Source of the DNA: Lysobacterales bacterium
GTDB taxonomy: Bacteria > Pseudomonadota > Gammaproteobacteria > Xanthomonadales > Marinicellaceae
Reading direction: 5' to 3'
DNA length: 7,791 nt
NCBI GenBank assembly: GCA_026990095.1
Contig: JALSIL010000581.1
Span: 1 to 7,791, forward strand
The notes beneath the pieces are model-generated. The model saw only the letters and a program-made list of their open reading frames with translations, did no database searches and was not told the origin of the DNA. This document shows, piece after piece, positions 1 to 6,880 of this stretch; position 1 is the stretch's first letter; each line of letters begins with the position of its first letter. The position numbers and the translations under genes were made by a program.

Positions 1-1
1 C

Positions 2-415
2 TTGGTTGGTTCAGTACAACCAGGAACAAAGGTTGACGTGAAAATTGTACGAGATGGTGATTATAAAATCATTAAAGCGGTTCTTGGTGGTTTGGATGAA
101 GCAGAGGTCTATGAGACCAGTTCTGGTAAACAGGTTAAAAAGCTTGATATAGGCTTTGAAATTTCAAACCTTAGTGCCGAAGAAAAAAGCACATTAGACT
201 TGGAAAGTGGTGTATTGGTCAAAAAGATAAATAAACGCTCAATTCAAAGAGCAGGATTGCAAGTGAATGATGTCATAATAAAAATGGGTAAAACACCGAT
301 TAAATCCGTCAAACAGTTTAATAAAGAACTAAAGAAATTAGACAAAGATATGCCATTAGTCCTTTTAGTGCAAAATTCAGGGGCAAAACGCTTCATCGTT
401 ATTGAACGTGACTAA
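2..415 (+). CDS. mucD: DegP/DegQ/MucD-type periplasmic serine protease, C-terminal fragment
   Basis: This is the 3' end of a gene that begins outside the window; the first codon here, TTG, is an internal Leu, not a start. The 137 visible residues fit the C-terminus of HtrA-family proteases. Residues 1-30 look like the end of PDZ1 (a VGSVQPGTKVDVKIVRDG stretch, then a beta strand). After a short linker, PDZ2 covers about 48-136, with its core in GVLVKKI (70-76), the RAGLQVNDVI turn (83-92) and the closing strand LVLLVQNSG (119-127). The trypsin-like domain with the His-Asp-Ser triad is not in view. Family members degrade or refold misfolded envelope proteins in the periplasm, and the PDZ domains bind substrate C-termini. 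In Pseudomonas, mucD is the last gene of the algU-mucABCD sigma-E operon and lies just upstream of lepA. That synteny is why MucD is preferred over DegP or DegQ; the symbol is an inference. The gene ends in TAA and is followed at once by terminator-like hairpins. Confidence 0.85.
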   Translation: MVGSVQPGTKVDVKIVRDGDYKIIKAVLGGLDEAEVYETSSGKQVKKLDIGFEISNLSAEEKSTLDLESGVLVKKINKRSIQRAGLQVNDVIIKMGKTPIKSVKQFNKELKKLDKDMPLVLLVQNSGAKRFIVIERD

Positions 416-434
416 GCCATTAGGTACAATGGCT
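415..434 (+). terminator. Small hairpin at the protease stop codon, possible weak terminator
   Basis: AGCCATT (415-421) pairs perfectly with AATGGCT (428-434) around a 6-base loop, and CTTTT follows. The stem begins on the last base of the protease stop codon. The U-tract is short and the stem only 7 bp, so it may be a weak first terminator or a 3'-end stabiliser in tandem with the stronger hairpin that follows. Confidence 0.4.
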
Positions 435-439
435 CTTTT

Positions 440-467
440 AAAAATCCCGTGTTTAAGCGGGATTTTT
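440..467 (+). terminator. Rho-independent terminator between the protease gene and lepA
   Basis: AAAAATCCCG (440-449) and CGGGATTTTT (458-467) form a perfect 10-bp inverted repeat with an 8-base loop. The GC core CCCG/CGGG is followed by ATTTTTGCTTATTT, the usual form of an intrinsic terminator. The A-tract on the left arm means it could also work on the opposite strand. It ends the protease transcription unit but lies only 20 bases before the lepA start codon. Confidence 0.85.
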
Positions 468-487
468 GCTTATTTGGATTTAAATTA

Positions 488-2269
488 ATGCAACATATAC
501 GAAACTTTTCAATTATTGCTCACATCGACCACGGTAAATCAACTTTAGCCGATCGCTTTATACAGCATTGTGGCGGTCTATCAGAGCGTGAAATGGAAAA
601 ACAAGTTCTTGATAGTATGGATATTGAAAAAGAACGCGGTATTACCATTAAATCACAAGCCGTAAGTTTAAAATATACAGCAAAAGATGGCATTACTTAC
701 GATTTAAATTTTATTGATACGCCAGGTCACGTAGATTTTTCCTATGAGGTTTCTCGTTCACTGGCTGCTTGTGAAGGGGCTTTGTTGGTTGTGGATGCGG
801 CTCAAGGTGTTGAGGCACAGTCTGTTGCTAATTGTTACACGGCAATAGAACAAGGCTTGGAGGTCTTGCCAGTTATCAATAAAATTGACTTACCTTCTGC
901 GGATATAGAAAAAGTTAAGCAGGAAATAGAAGACGTCATCGGAATTGATGCATCAGAGGCAACTTTGACCAGTGCAAAAACAGGCGTTGGTATTGAAGAT
1001 GTTTTGGAAGCAATAATTAAACACATTCCACCCCCTACAGGTGATAAAGACAAGCCATTACAAGCATCAATTATTGATTCGTGGTTTGACAACTATTTAG
1101 GAGTGGTTTCATTAATTCGTATTTTCAATGGCACACTGAATAAAAAAGATAAAATTCGCATTATGTCACTTAAAACGGATCAAATAGCGGATAATATTGG
1201 AATTTTCACCCCAAAACGTTTGGAGACAGATTCATTACAGTGTGGACAAGTGGGTTTTGTTTCAGCCTCTATTAAAAACGTCCACGGAGCTCCTGTTGGG
1301 GACACAATCACATTAACTAAAAATCCTGCGGATAAACCTTTAGATGGTTTTCAAGAGTCACAACCAAGAGTTTTTGCAGGTCTGTTTCCAACATCTGCCG
1401 ACGACTACCAAGGTTTACGTGAAGCATTGGAAAAGCTGCGCCTAAACGATGCAGCATTGGATTTTGAGCCAGAGTCATCAACTGCTCTTGGGTTTGGTTA
1501 CCGTTGTGGTTTTTTAGGTATGCTGCACATGGAAGTTATTCAAGAACGAATCGAACGCGAATTTGATATTGATATGATAACCACTGCTCCAACGGTTATT
1601 TATGAATTGGTTAATAACAAAGGCGAAGTCGAAAAGCTGGATAACCCTGCTGATTTGCCAGAAATGTACCAAGAAATTCGTGAACCCATGATTATAGCCA
1701 ATATTTTGCTTCCCAATGAATACGTTGGGAATGTTATCGGTTTATGTATTGAAAAACGTGGTGTCCAAAAAAATATTCAATATCTTGGCTCACAAGTGTC
1801 TTTGCAGTTTTTAATGCCATTAAGTGAAGTGGTTTTAGACTTTTTTGATCGATTAAAATCGGTATCTCGAGGTTATGCTTCCTTTGATTATGAATTCAGT
1901 CATTTTGAAACAGGTGATTTAATTCGTCTTGATATTTTAATCAATGGTGAACTTGTTGATGCTCTTTCAGTCTTAACTCACAGAGCCAATGCACGTAAGC
2001 GAGGTAAAGAATTAGCTGATAAATTAAAAGAATTAATACCAAGGCAAATGTTTGATGTGGCAATACAAGCCGCCATAGGTGCACATATCATCGCACGAAC
2101 AACGGTCAAAGCTTTACGTAAAAATGTCACAGCCAAATGTTATGGTGGTGATGCCTCACGTAAGCGTAAATTATTAGAAAAACAAAAACGTGGCAAAAAG
2201 CGCATGAAACAGATAGGACGGGTAGAAGTGCCACAATCTGCCTTTTTAGCCATACTTAAAGTAGATTAG
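488..2269 (+). CDS. lepA: Elongation factor 4 (LepA), ribosome back-translocating GTPase
   Basis: The product is 593 residues, close to E. coli LepA (599). LepA is a translational GTPase that binds the ribosome; it is reported to promote back-translocation under ionic stress and to help 30S biogenesis. The G domain shows the P-loop AHIDHGKST (11-19), switch I ERGITIK (49-55), DTPGH (77-81), NKID (131-134) and SAK (162-164). EF-G-like domains II, III and V follow, including GYRCGFLGMLHMEV (337-350), and then the LepA-specific C-terminal domain with its basic stretch GGDASRKRKLLEKQKRGKKR (553-572) and conserved ending around GRVEVPQSAF. The start was set at ATG 488, giving the family-typical MQHIRNFSIIAHIDHGKS; a TTGGAT sequence about 9 bases upstream is a weak ribosome binding site. 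The open frame extends back to a GTG at 449, but that codon lies inside the terminator stem. lepB follows after 10 bases, so the two are probably co-transcribed, as is usual. Confidence 0.98.
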   Translation: MQHIRNFSIIAHIDHGKSTLADRFIQHCGGLSEREMEKQVLDSMDIEKERGITIKSQAVSLKYTAKDGITYDLNFIDTPGHVDFSYEVSRSLAACEGALLVVDAAQGVEAQSVANCYTAIEQGLEVLPVINKIDLPSADIEKVKQEIEDVIGIDASEATLTSAKTGVGIEDVLEAIIKHIPPPTGDKDKPLQASIIDSWFDNYLGVVSLIRIFNGTLNKKDKIRIMSLKTDQIADNIGIFTPKRLETDSLQCGQVGFVSASIKNVHGAPVGDTITLTKNPADKPLDGFQESQPRVFAGLFPTSADDYQGLREALEKLRLNDAALDFEPESSTALGFGYRCGFLGMLHMEVIQERIEREFDIDMITTAPTVIYELVNNKGEVEKLDNPADLPEMYQEIREPMIIANILLPNEYVGNVIGLCIEKRGVQKNIQYLGSQVSLQFLMPLSEVVLDFFDRLKSVSRGYASFDYEFSHFETGDLIRLDILINGELVDALSVLTHRANARKRGKELADKLKELIPRQMFDVAIQAAIGAHIIARTTVKALRKNVTAKCYGGDASRKRKLLEKQKRGKKRMKQIGRVEVPQSAFLAILKVD

Positions 2270-2279
2270 AGAAGATTAC

Positions 2280-3074
2280 ATGAATGAAATACATTTTGAT
2301 TTTGAAGCATTTTTAACCATTGCCAGTTTGGTCACAGGAATATTGTGGTTATTGGCTATGTACTTTAAAAAAACCAATACGAATCCATCCTTTTTAGCCA
2401 AAACTGTGGATGAAATAGGTTCATTTTTTCCCGTTTTAATCTTTGTTCTTGTTGTTCGTACCTTTGTTTTTGAGCCCTTTAGAATTCCATCTTCCTCCAT
2501 GATGCCGACATTGCTTACAGGCGATTTTATCTATGTCAATAAGTTTTCTTATGGCTTAAAATTGCCAGTTTTACATGACACCATTATTGAAGTCGGTCAT
2601 CCTAAGCGTGGTGATATTATCGTTTTCAGGTATCCTGTTGATCAATCTGTTGATTATATTAAACGTGTGGTGGGTTTGCCAGGAGATAAAATTCATTACG
2701 ATCCTTATAAAAAAGAACTGACAATAAATGGCAAACTAGTTGAACAAGAATTGGTGGGCAAATATGTTGGATTGATGGACAGTCCAACACGTGACGTCAA
2801 AGCGATTAAGAAATTAGAACAGCTTGGGGATAAAAAACACATGATGTTCACCTTTAATCATTCGGGACTAGGCTCCACAAATTTTTTAGATGTTGTGGTA
2901 CCTGAAGGGCATTATTTTGCTATGGGAGATAACCGTGATAACAGTGCAGACTCTCGAGAGTGGGGTTTTGTACCTGAAAGAAACCTTGTTGGACGGGCTG
3001 TTTTTATCTGGATGCATTGGCGAACAACTGATTTTTTTGAAGGGCTCAAGCGTATAGGTACAAAATTAATCTAA
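2280..3074 (+). CDS. lepB: Signal peptidase I (leader peptidase)
   Basis: This 264-residue inner-membrane serine protease removes signal peptides from exported preproteins; its catalytic domain lies in the periplasm. It is shorter than E. coli LepB (324) and nearer to Pseudomonas-type enzymes (about 284). Helix TM1 is at about 10-29, a short cytoplasmic loop follows, and TM2 is at about 49-66. The catalytic serine is S73 in IPSSSMMPTL (69-78) and the general base is K128 in YIKRVVGLPGD (126-136). Box E, GDNRDNSADSR, is at 216-226. Both members of the Ser-Lys dyad are present, so the enzyme should be active. The insert between about 140 and 205 fits the non-conserved beta domain of gammaproteobacterial enzymes. 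The ATG is preceded by AGAGAAG, a good ribosome binding site, 10 bases after the lepA stop. Co-transcription with lepA is expected. Confidence 0.97.
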   Translation: MNEIHFDFEAFLTIASLVTGILWLLAMYFKKTNTNPSFLAKTVDEIGSFFPVLIFVLVVRTFVFEPFRIPSSSMMPTLLTGDFIYVNKFSYGLKLPVLHDTIIEVGHPKRGDIIVFRYPVDQSVDYIKRVVGLPGDKIHYDPYKKELTINGKLVEQELVGKYVGLMDSPTRDVKAIKKLEQLGDKKHMMFTFNHSGLGSTNFLDVVVPEGHYFAMGDNRDNSADSREWGFVPERNLVGRAVFIWMHWRTTDFFEGLKRIGTKLI

Positions 3075-3094
3075 TTGATAAAGCTGAAGATTTA

Positions 3095-3122
3095 TTGAAT
3101 ATATGCAAGCACATGTTAAAAT
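3095..3122 (+). promoter_or_regulatory. Candidate sigma-70 promoter upstream of the DUF4845-rnc-era-recO genes
   Basis: TTGAAT (3095-3100, 4 of 6 matches to the -35 consensus) and TAAAAT (3117-3122, 5 of 6 to the -10) are separated by 16 bases. A TG one base before the -10 (3114-3115) gives an extended -10. Transcription would begin near 3129, about 20 bases before the DUF4845 start codon. This is sequence matching in an AT-rich gap, so chance hits are possible. Confidence 0.4.
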
Positions 3123-3150
3123 CATTCAATATTAAAACAAAGGTAAGAAA

Positions 3151-3516
3151 ATGAAAACAAAAAGAAATCAATACGGCATGTCCATGATAGGGCTAGTTTT
3201 GTTTATGAGTTTGCTTGGCTTTTTTGTTTATGCTGGCATTAGGTTGGGGCCTATTTACAGTGAATATTATTCAGTTGTTAAAGCCATGAAATTGGTTGCT
3301 AATAAGCCTGGAGCATCAAGCAAGTCGCCCAAACAAATAAAAGACGAAATGGTAAAGAGTTTTTATACCAGTTATGTGGAAAGAGTAACGGTTAAAGATG
3401 TTAAAGTAATTCGTAATCGAGGTAAACAACTGCAAGTTAAGTATGATGTACAAGAACCTTTTATTGGCAACCTAGACTTTCTTATTCACTTTGAAAAAAC
3501 TATTCCCCTTAAATAG
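3151..3516 (+). CDS. DUF4845 family small membrane protein
   Basis: This 121-residue protein has a short charged N-terminus, one hydrophobic helix at about 11-30 and a soluble, probably periplasmic domain of about 90 residues. The segment around GIRLGPIYSEYYSV (29-42) and the location between lepB and rnc match the DUF4845 family, which has the same position in Pseudomonas and relatives. The function is not established. The N-terminus (QYG then MSMIGLVLFMSLLGFF) resembles a type IV prepilin leader with possible cleavage after G9, but position +5 is Gly rather than the usual Glu, so true prepilin processing is doubtful. AAAGG ends 7 bases before the ATG and is a clear ribosome binding site. 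rnc begins 15 bases downstream. It probably belongs to the same transcript as rnc-era-recO, driven at least partly from the promoter candidate just upstream. Confidence 0.85.
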   Translation: MKTKRNQYGMSMIGLVLFMSLLGFFVYAGIRLGPIYSEYYSVVKAMKLVANKPGASSKSPKQIKDEMVKSFYTSYVERVTVKDVKVIRNRGKQLQVKYDVQEPFIGNLDFLIHFEKTIPLK

Positions 3517-3531
3517 CGGTAAGACTTCTCA

Positions 3532-4200
3532 ATGAAAGTAAACAACATCTTAGGGCAAAAAATTGCTTTTAATGATGAATTGTTGTTGCAACAGGCACTG
3601 ACTCATCGAAGTGCCAAAAAAAACAACAATGAACGTTTGGAGTTTTTGGGTGATAGCGTACTGGGTTATGTGGTTACTAAATGGTTATATCTGACTTATC
3701 CAAAACTCTCTGAGGGAAAGCTCACACGCACTAGATCCACGCTTGTTAAAGGTGAGACGCTGGCAGAAATTGCACGATACAATCAATTAGGTATTAAGCT
3801 CATTTTGGGTTCGGGGGAACTTAAGTCTGGCGGTTTTAAGCGTTCCAGTGTTTTAGCAGATACCGTTGAAGCCATATTTGGTGCTGTTTTACTTGATAAG
3901 GGAATTGAGTTTACTGAAACTTTTATTTTAACTGTTATGCAACCATGGTTAGAAAGAATTGATCCCAATGTATCCGATAAAGATGCAAAAACAAGACTGC
4001 AAGAATACCTTCAGCAAAATGGCATGAATGCACCAAATTATCTATTGGTTTCTACTCAAGGAAAAGACCATTTAATGACTTTCACCATAAAATGCGTGGT
4101 TGAGGAATTAAATATAGCTGAAAAAGCAATGCACAGAAGCAGAAAAAAAGCCGAACAAATCGCAGCACAATTAGTGCTAAATAAAATAGAGAAATCATGA
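3532..4200 (+). CDS. rnc: Ribonuclease III
   Basis: This 222-residue double-strand-specific endoribonuclease (E. coli 226) cleaves rRNA precursors and structured mRNAs as a homodimer. The signature ERLEFLGDS is at 34-42. The acidic residues matching E. coli E38, E41, D45, D114 and E117 are E34, E37, D41, D110 and E113, so the catalytic centre is complete. GPGELKSGG of E. coli appears as GSGELKSGG (93-101). The double-stranded RNA binding domain spans about 150-222, with KTRLQEYLQ (153-161) and the basic helix SRKKAEQIAAQ (203-213). The start ATG has a modest GGTAAG 8 bases upstream. The stop codon overlaps the era start (ATGA, 4197-4200), suggesting coupled translation. In E. coli, RNase III cuts its own leader to autoregulate; no comparable leader hairpin is obvious here, where the DUF4845 gene precedes it. 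Confidence 0.98.
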   Translation: MKVNNILGQKIAFNDELLLQQALTHRSAKKNNNERLEFLGDSVLGYVVTKWLYLTYPKLSEGKLTRTRSTLVKGETLAEIARYNQLGIKLILGSGELKSGGFKRSSVLADTVEAIFGAVLLDKGIEFTETFILTVMQPWLERIDPNVSDKDAKTRLQEYLQQNGMNAPNYLLVSTQGKDHLMTFTIKCVVEELNIAEKAMHRSRKKAEQIAAQLVLNKIEKS

Positions 4201-5090
4201 AAAACAAATGCGGCTATGTGGCAGTAATCGGGCGTCCAAATGTTGGTAAATCCACCCTTATAAATCGCATTGTTGGCGAGAAAGTGAGCATTGTTACGGC
4301 AAAGCCCCAAACAACGCGTCACCAAATTATGGCGATATCAACAAAAGACCAAGGACAGATATTATTTATTGACACACCAGGATTGCATCAAGGTTATAAA
4401 AAAGCACTCAACAAGTACATGAATAAAGCAGCAGCTTCTGCAGTTTTAGATGTGGATTTAATTCTGTTTTTAGTTGAGGCATTGAAGTGGACTAAAGATG
4501 ATGAACAAGCATTAAAAGTACTTAAATATACTCAGACTCCTGTAGTGCTGGTGATTAACAAGGCTGATTTAATTAAGAATAAAGAAAAGTTATTACCATT
4601 TGCGAATGACATCTTTCAAAAATACGAGTTCGCAGAGATATTTTATATATCAGCTTCAAAAGGCAAAGGAACTAAGGATTTGGAAAATAAAATTTATCAA
4701 TTATTGCCAGATTCAGAAAATTTTTATGAAGAAAATCAATTGACTGATAAGTCAACAAAATACTTGATTTCAGAATTGATTCGTGAACAGCTAATGCTGC
4801 GCTTGCATCAAGAGTTACCTTACAGTTTAACCGTTGAAGTTGAGTCGTATAAAGACAAAGGGGATATTGTGCATATTCATGCCCTTATTTGGGTGGAAAG
4901 GGAACAACAAAAAAACATGTTAATAGGCAAGGGTGGTGACTCGTTAAAGTCGGTTGGTATTAATGCCCGAAAAGAAATTCAAGACCTCATCGGTAAAAAG
5001 GTTCATCTCAAACTGTGGGCAAAAGTAAAGTCAGCTTGGGCAGATAATAATCGATTATTGCAACAACTCGGTTATAAAGATGATTTTTGA
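4197..5090 (+). CDS. era: GTPase Era, 16S rRNA-binding ribosome assembly factor
   Basis: This 297-residue protein (E. coli 301) is an essential GTPase that binds the 3' end of 16S rRNA and helps 30S maturation, often next to RNase III in both genome and pathway. The G domain carries GRPNVGKS (12-19), the switch I region PQTTRH (37-42), DTPG (59-62), NKAD (121-124) and SAS (152-154). The C-terminal KH domain starts near 190, with the RNA-binding GXXG-type loop IGKGG (243-247) and the family ending LKLWAKVKSAWADN (271-284) then LGY. Nothing essential is missing. The start overlaps the rnc stop by 4 bases, with a weak AGAG upstream, so translation probably depends on ribosomes leaving rnc. The stop TGA shares its last base with the recO ATG. 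Confidence 0.98.
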   Translation: MKNKCGYVAVIGRPNVGKSTLINRIVGEKVSIVTAKPQTTRHQIMAISTKDQGQILFIDTPGLHQGYKKALNKYMNKAAASAVLDVDLILFLVEALKWTKDDEQALKVLKYTQTPVVLVINKADLIKNKEKLLPFANDIFQKYEFAEIFYISASKGKGTKDLENKIYQLLPDSENFYEENQLTDKSTKYLISELIREQLMLRLHQELPYSLTVEVESYKDKGDIVHIHALIWVEREQQKNMLIGKGGDSLKSVGINARKEIQDLIGKKVHLKLWAKVKSAWADNNRLLQQLGYKDDF

Positions 5091-5773
5091 TGGCTAAATA
5101 CCAAGAGGCATCGGGTTATATCATTCACATGAGACCATTTAAAGATAGTTCTCTTATTATTGAATTTTTCAGTCAAGAGTTTGGTTTGTTACATATTATT
5201 GCAAAGGGAATAAAAAAAAATAAACAGCTAAAATCGCAATTGCAATACTTTAATTTTTTATCTATCCAGTTCTATGGAAAATCCAGTTTGAAGAATTTGA
5301 CTTCGATAAATGTTGTGGAGAACTACCAACTGACAAAGTTGGTTGACCGAATGTCGGCTTTGTATTTAAATGAGTTGCTGCACTTTAGTTTGCAACAAGG
5401 AGAAGTGGCAGAATTGCTTTTTAAGTCCTATAAAACAGCATTGCACAGTTTACCCAATATGAAACTATCTCTGCTGCTACGTAAGTTTGAGTTTCAGCTG
5501 CTGAAATATGTTGGTTTTGAGTTGTCAGTCAATCAATTTAAAAACCCTAATGACTGGTTAACAATGGATCAAAACCATGGTTTGGTTAAGACCACTCAAG
5601 AAAAATTAAAATTGTGTTCCGCATCAGATTTGGCTCGCTTTATTAATGGGGAGAAATTGGCTCGAGATGAATTAAAAAACATTAATAAAATCATGTACGC
5701 GGCAATCAACATGAGTTTGTCACATAAAAAGCTATACTCAAGAGACTTGTTGCAATCTTTACTCTCAAAATAG
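5090..5773 (+). CDS. recO: DNA repair protein RecO
   Basis: This 227-residue protein (E. coli 242) acts in the RecFOR pathway, where RecO with RecR displaces SSB and loads RecA on gapped single-stranded DNA. The N-terminal OB fold covers about 1-78, with the characteristic opening GYIIHMRPFKDSSLIIEFFSQEFG (9-32). The helical domain follows with YLNELL (92-97), FEFQLLKYVGFEL (133-145) and the closing LYSRDLLQSLL (215-225). There is a single cysteine (C176), so the zinc finger of many other RecO proteins is absent, as in E. coli. ATG 5090 was chosen: it sits in TGATG with the era stop, and MAKYQEASGYIIH fits the family. A TTG at 5087 in the same frame is less likely. There is no clear ribosome binding site, consistent with coupling to era. 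An unusual feature is a run of nine A bases at 5212-5220 near codons 41-44. In many relatives pdxJ follows; here it does not. Confidence 0.96.
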   Translation: MAKYQEASGYIIHMRPFKDSSLIIEFFSQEFGLLHIIAKGIKKNKQLKSQLQYFNFLSIQFYGKSSLKNLTSINVVENYQLTKLVDRMSALYLNELLHFSLQQGEVAELLFKSYKTALHSLPNMKLSLLLRKFEFQLLKYVGFELSVNQFKNPNDWLTMDQNHGLVKTTQEKLKLCSASDLARFINGEKLARDELKNINKIMYAAINMSLSHKKLYSRDLLQSLLSK

Positions 5774-5784
5774 AGGTTTTACGC

Positions 5785-5804
5785 TTAATTTGCGAGCAAG
5801 TTAA
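5785..5804. repeat. Short inverted repeat downstream of recO
   Basis: TTAATTTG (5785-5792) and CAAGTTAA (5797-5804) form an 8-bp hairpin around CGAG with a single T-G pair. No U-tract follows, so it is a poor intrinsic terminator. It could be an RNA 3' structure, an operator-like palindrome or chance in AT-rich DNA. The rest of the 90-base recO-to-cyclase gap holds -10-like boxes (TATTAT at 5842, TATAAA at 5845) but no convincing -35, so I do not call a promoter there. Confidence 0.3.
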
Positions 5805-5863
5805 TGAAATAATGCTAAGGATAGGTTAGTATTTAGCAAAATATTATAAATAAGTTGTTGTTT

Positions 5864-6838
5864 ATGGAGAGAAATACAATACAGCAAAGAACGACTCAAG
5901 AAAAATTACTTCTTGTTTTATCCGTTGTTTGTGGTTTAGGAATTACTCCCTTTGTGTTTTTTCGCTACATGCAAGGCGATTGGGCAATGGTTGTACTGGA
6001 TATCATGATTGTTATTGGCATGATTCTCGTTTTTTTCTATGTTTATCATACCAGAAAAACAAAGTACCCAAGTTTATTGTTCTTATTGGTGGCACAAGTT
6101 GGCGGCTCCATTTCTTTTTATATTAATGGTGGGCACATGGTTAATTGGATTTATCCAGCGATGCTCTCCACTTTTTTCGTTGCTAAACCTCGCTATGCCC
6201 TTTTAATAAACTTTGTCATCCTTTTGGTTTATTCTCCCAAATTTATTTCTTATTTTAATACCATTGACATTATTATCATTGTTTTTAGTGTATCGATATC
6301 TAACATCATTGCTTTTCGCTTCACCCAAGGACTTCGAGAGCAAGAAAAAGAATTAAAAAAAATTGCCTCAGAAGATTACTTGACGGAAACAGGCAACAGA
6401 AGAGCACTCAAACTTTACTTGGATAAGCTATGGGTAAAAATTCAAAAAGACAATACCTTAGCAACATTAATTTTACTTGATTTGGATCACTTTAAAAAAA
6501 TCAATGATGATTATGGTCATTTAGTTGGTGATAAAGCGTTGGTGAATATCTCACAACTTATAAAAGAGACATTGGATGATAATTATCCAATTTTTCGGTA
6601 TGGCGGTGAAGAGTTTTTGATTGTCTGTCCATGTGCTTCTCAAGACGGTTATGCTCTGGCTGAAAAAATAAGAAAAAAAGTGAAAAAAGCAAACTTAATT
6701 CAGCAAAGTAAAATGACAGTTTCTTTAGGGATCGCTCAATATAATGTAGGGGAAACATTAAGCCAATGGATACATCGGGTGGATGAAGCCCTTTATCAGG
6801 CGAAGAACAAAGGAAGAGATTGTGTTATTAAACTTTAA
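5864..6838 (+). CDS. Membrane-bound GGDEF diguanylate cyclase
   Basis: This 324-residue protein is predicted to make cyclic di-GMP from two GTP, the second messenger that commonly favours biofilm over motility. The N-terminal part has about six hydrophobic helices (roughly 15-35, 41-61, 69-87, 94-108, 110-127, 134-153) and does not match a sensor domain I can name. A charged helix (154-170) links it to the GGDEF domain (about 165-324). That domain has DYLTETGNRR (171-180), metal-binding D206 in LDLDHFKKIND (205-215), the active-site loop YGGEEF (246-251), and VSLGIA (286-291) before the last helices. The catalytic residues are all present, so activity is likely. The inhibitory I-site RxxD, expected nine to six residues before GG, reads DDNY (238-241) and is missing. 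ATG 5864 was chosen; in-frame TTG codons at 5855 and 5858 are possible alternatives, and no start has a strong ribosome binding site. There is no EAL domain. The trigger and downstream target are unknown. Confidence 0.93.
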   Translation: MERNTIQQRTTQEKLLLVLSVVCGLGITPFVFFRYMQGDWAMVVLDIMIVIGMILVFFYVYHTRKTKYPSLLFLLVAQVGGSISFYINGGHMVNWIYPAMLSTFFVAKPRYALLINFVILLVYSPKFISYFNTIDIIIIVFSVSISNIIAFRFTQGLREQEKELKKIASEDYLTETGNRRALKLYLDKLWVKIQKDNTLATLILLDLDHFKKINDDYGHLVGDKALVNISQLIKETLDDNYPIFRYGGEEFLIVCPCASQDGYALAEKIRKKVKKANLIQQSKMTVSLGIAQYNVGETLSQWIHRVDEALYQAKNKGRDCVIKL

Positions 6839-6851
6839 AATAACCCAAAAC

Positions 6852-6880
6852 TAGTCAAAGAGTCGCATTAAAATTATAAT
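6852..6880 (+). promoter_or_regulatory. leuS: Candidate sigma-70 promoter for leuS
   Basis: TAGTCA (6852-6857, 4 of 6 matches) and a perfect TATAAT (6875-6880) are separated by 17 bases, the optimal spacing. Transcription would begin near 6887, leaving a leader of about 23 bases before the leuS ATG. A second perfect TATAAT at 6888-6893 has no acceptable -35. There is no T-box or leader-peptide structure. Confidence 0.5.

Noticed and set aside
449..487. In-frame GTG start giving lepA 13 extra residues
   Set aside because: The codon lies inside the terminator stem, has no ribosome binding site, and the added residues are not found in LepA; ATG 488 gives the family start.
835..1092. 85-residue open frame on the - strand
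   Set aside because: Lies wholly within lepA, antisense, with no recognisable family or ribosome binding site.
2276..2500. 74-residue open frame on the - strand over the 5' part of lepB
   Set aside because: Antisense shadow of the lepB hydrophobic region; no independent support.
3783..4325. Two - strand open frames (3783-3968 and 4056-4325) over rnc and era
   Set aside because: Antisense to well-conserved genes and without coding signs of their own.
5929..6126. 65-residue + strand frame inside the cyclase gene
   Set aside because: Alternative-frame shadow of the membrane domain; Cys/Trp-rich, low-complexity translation.
6558..6758. 66-residue - strand frame inside the GGDEF domain
   Set aside because: Antisense to conserved catalytic sequence; no support.
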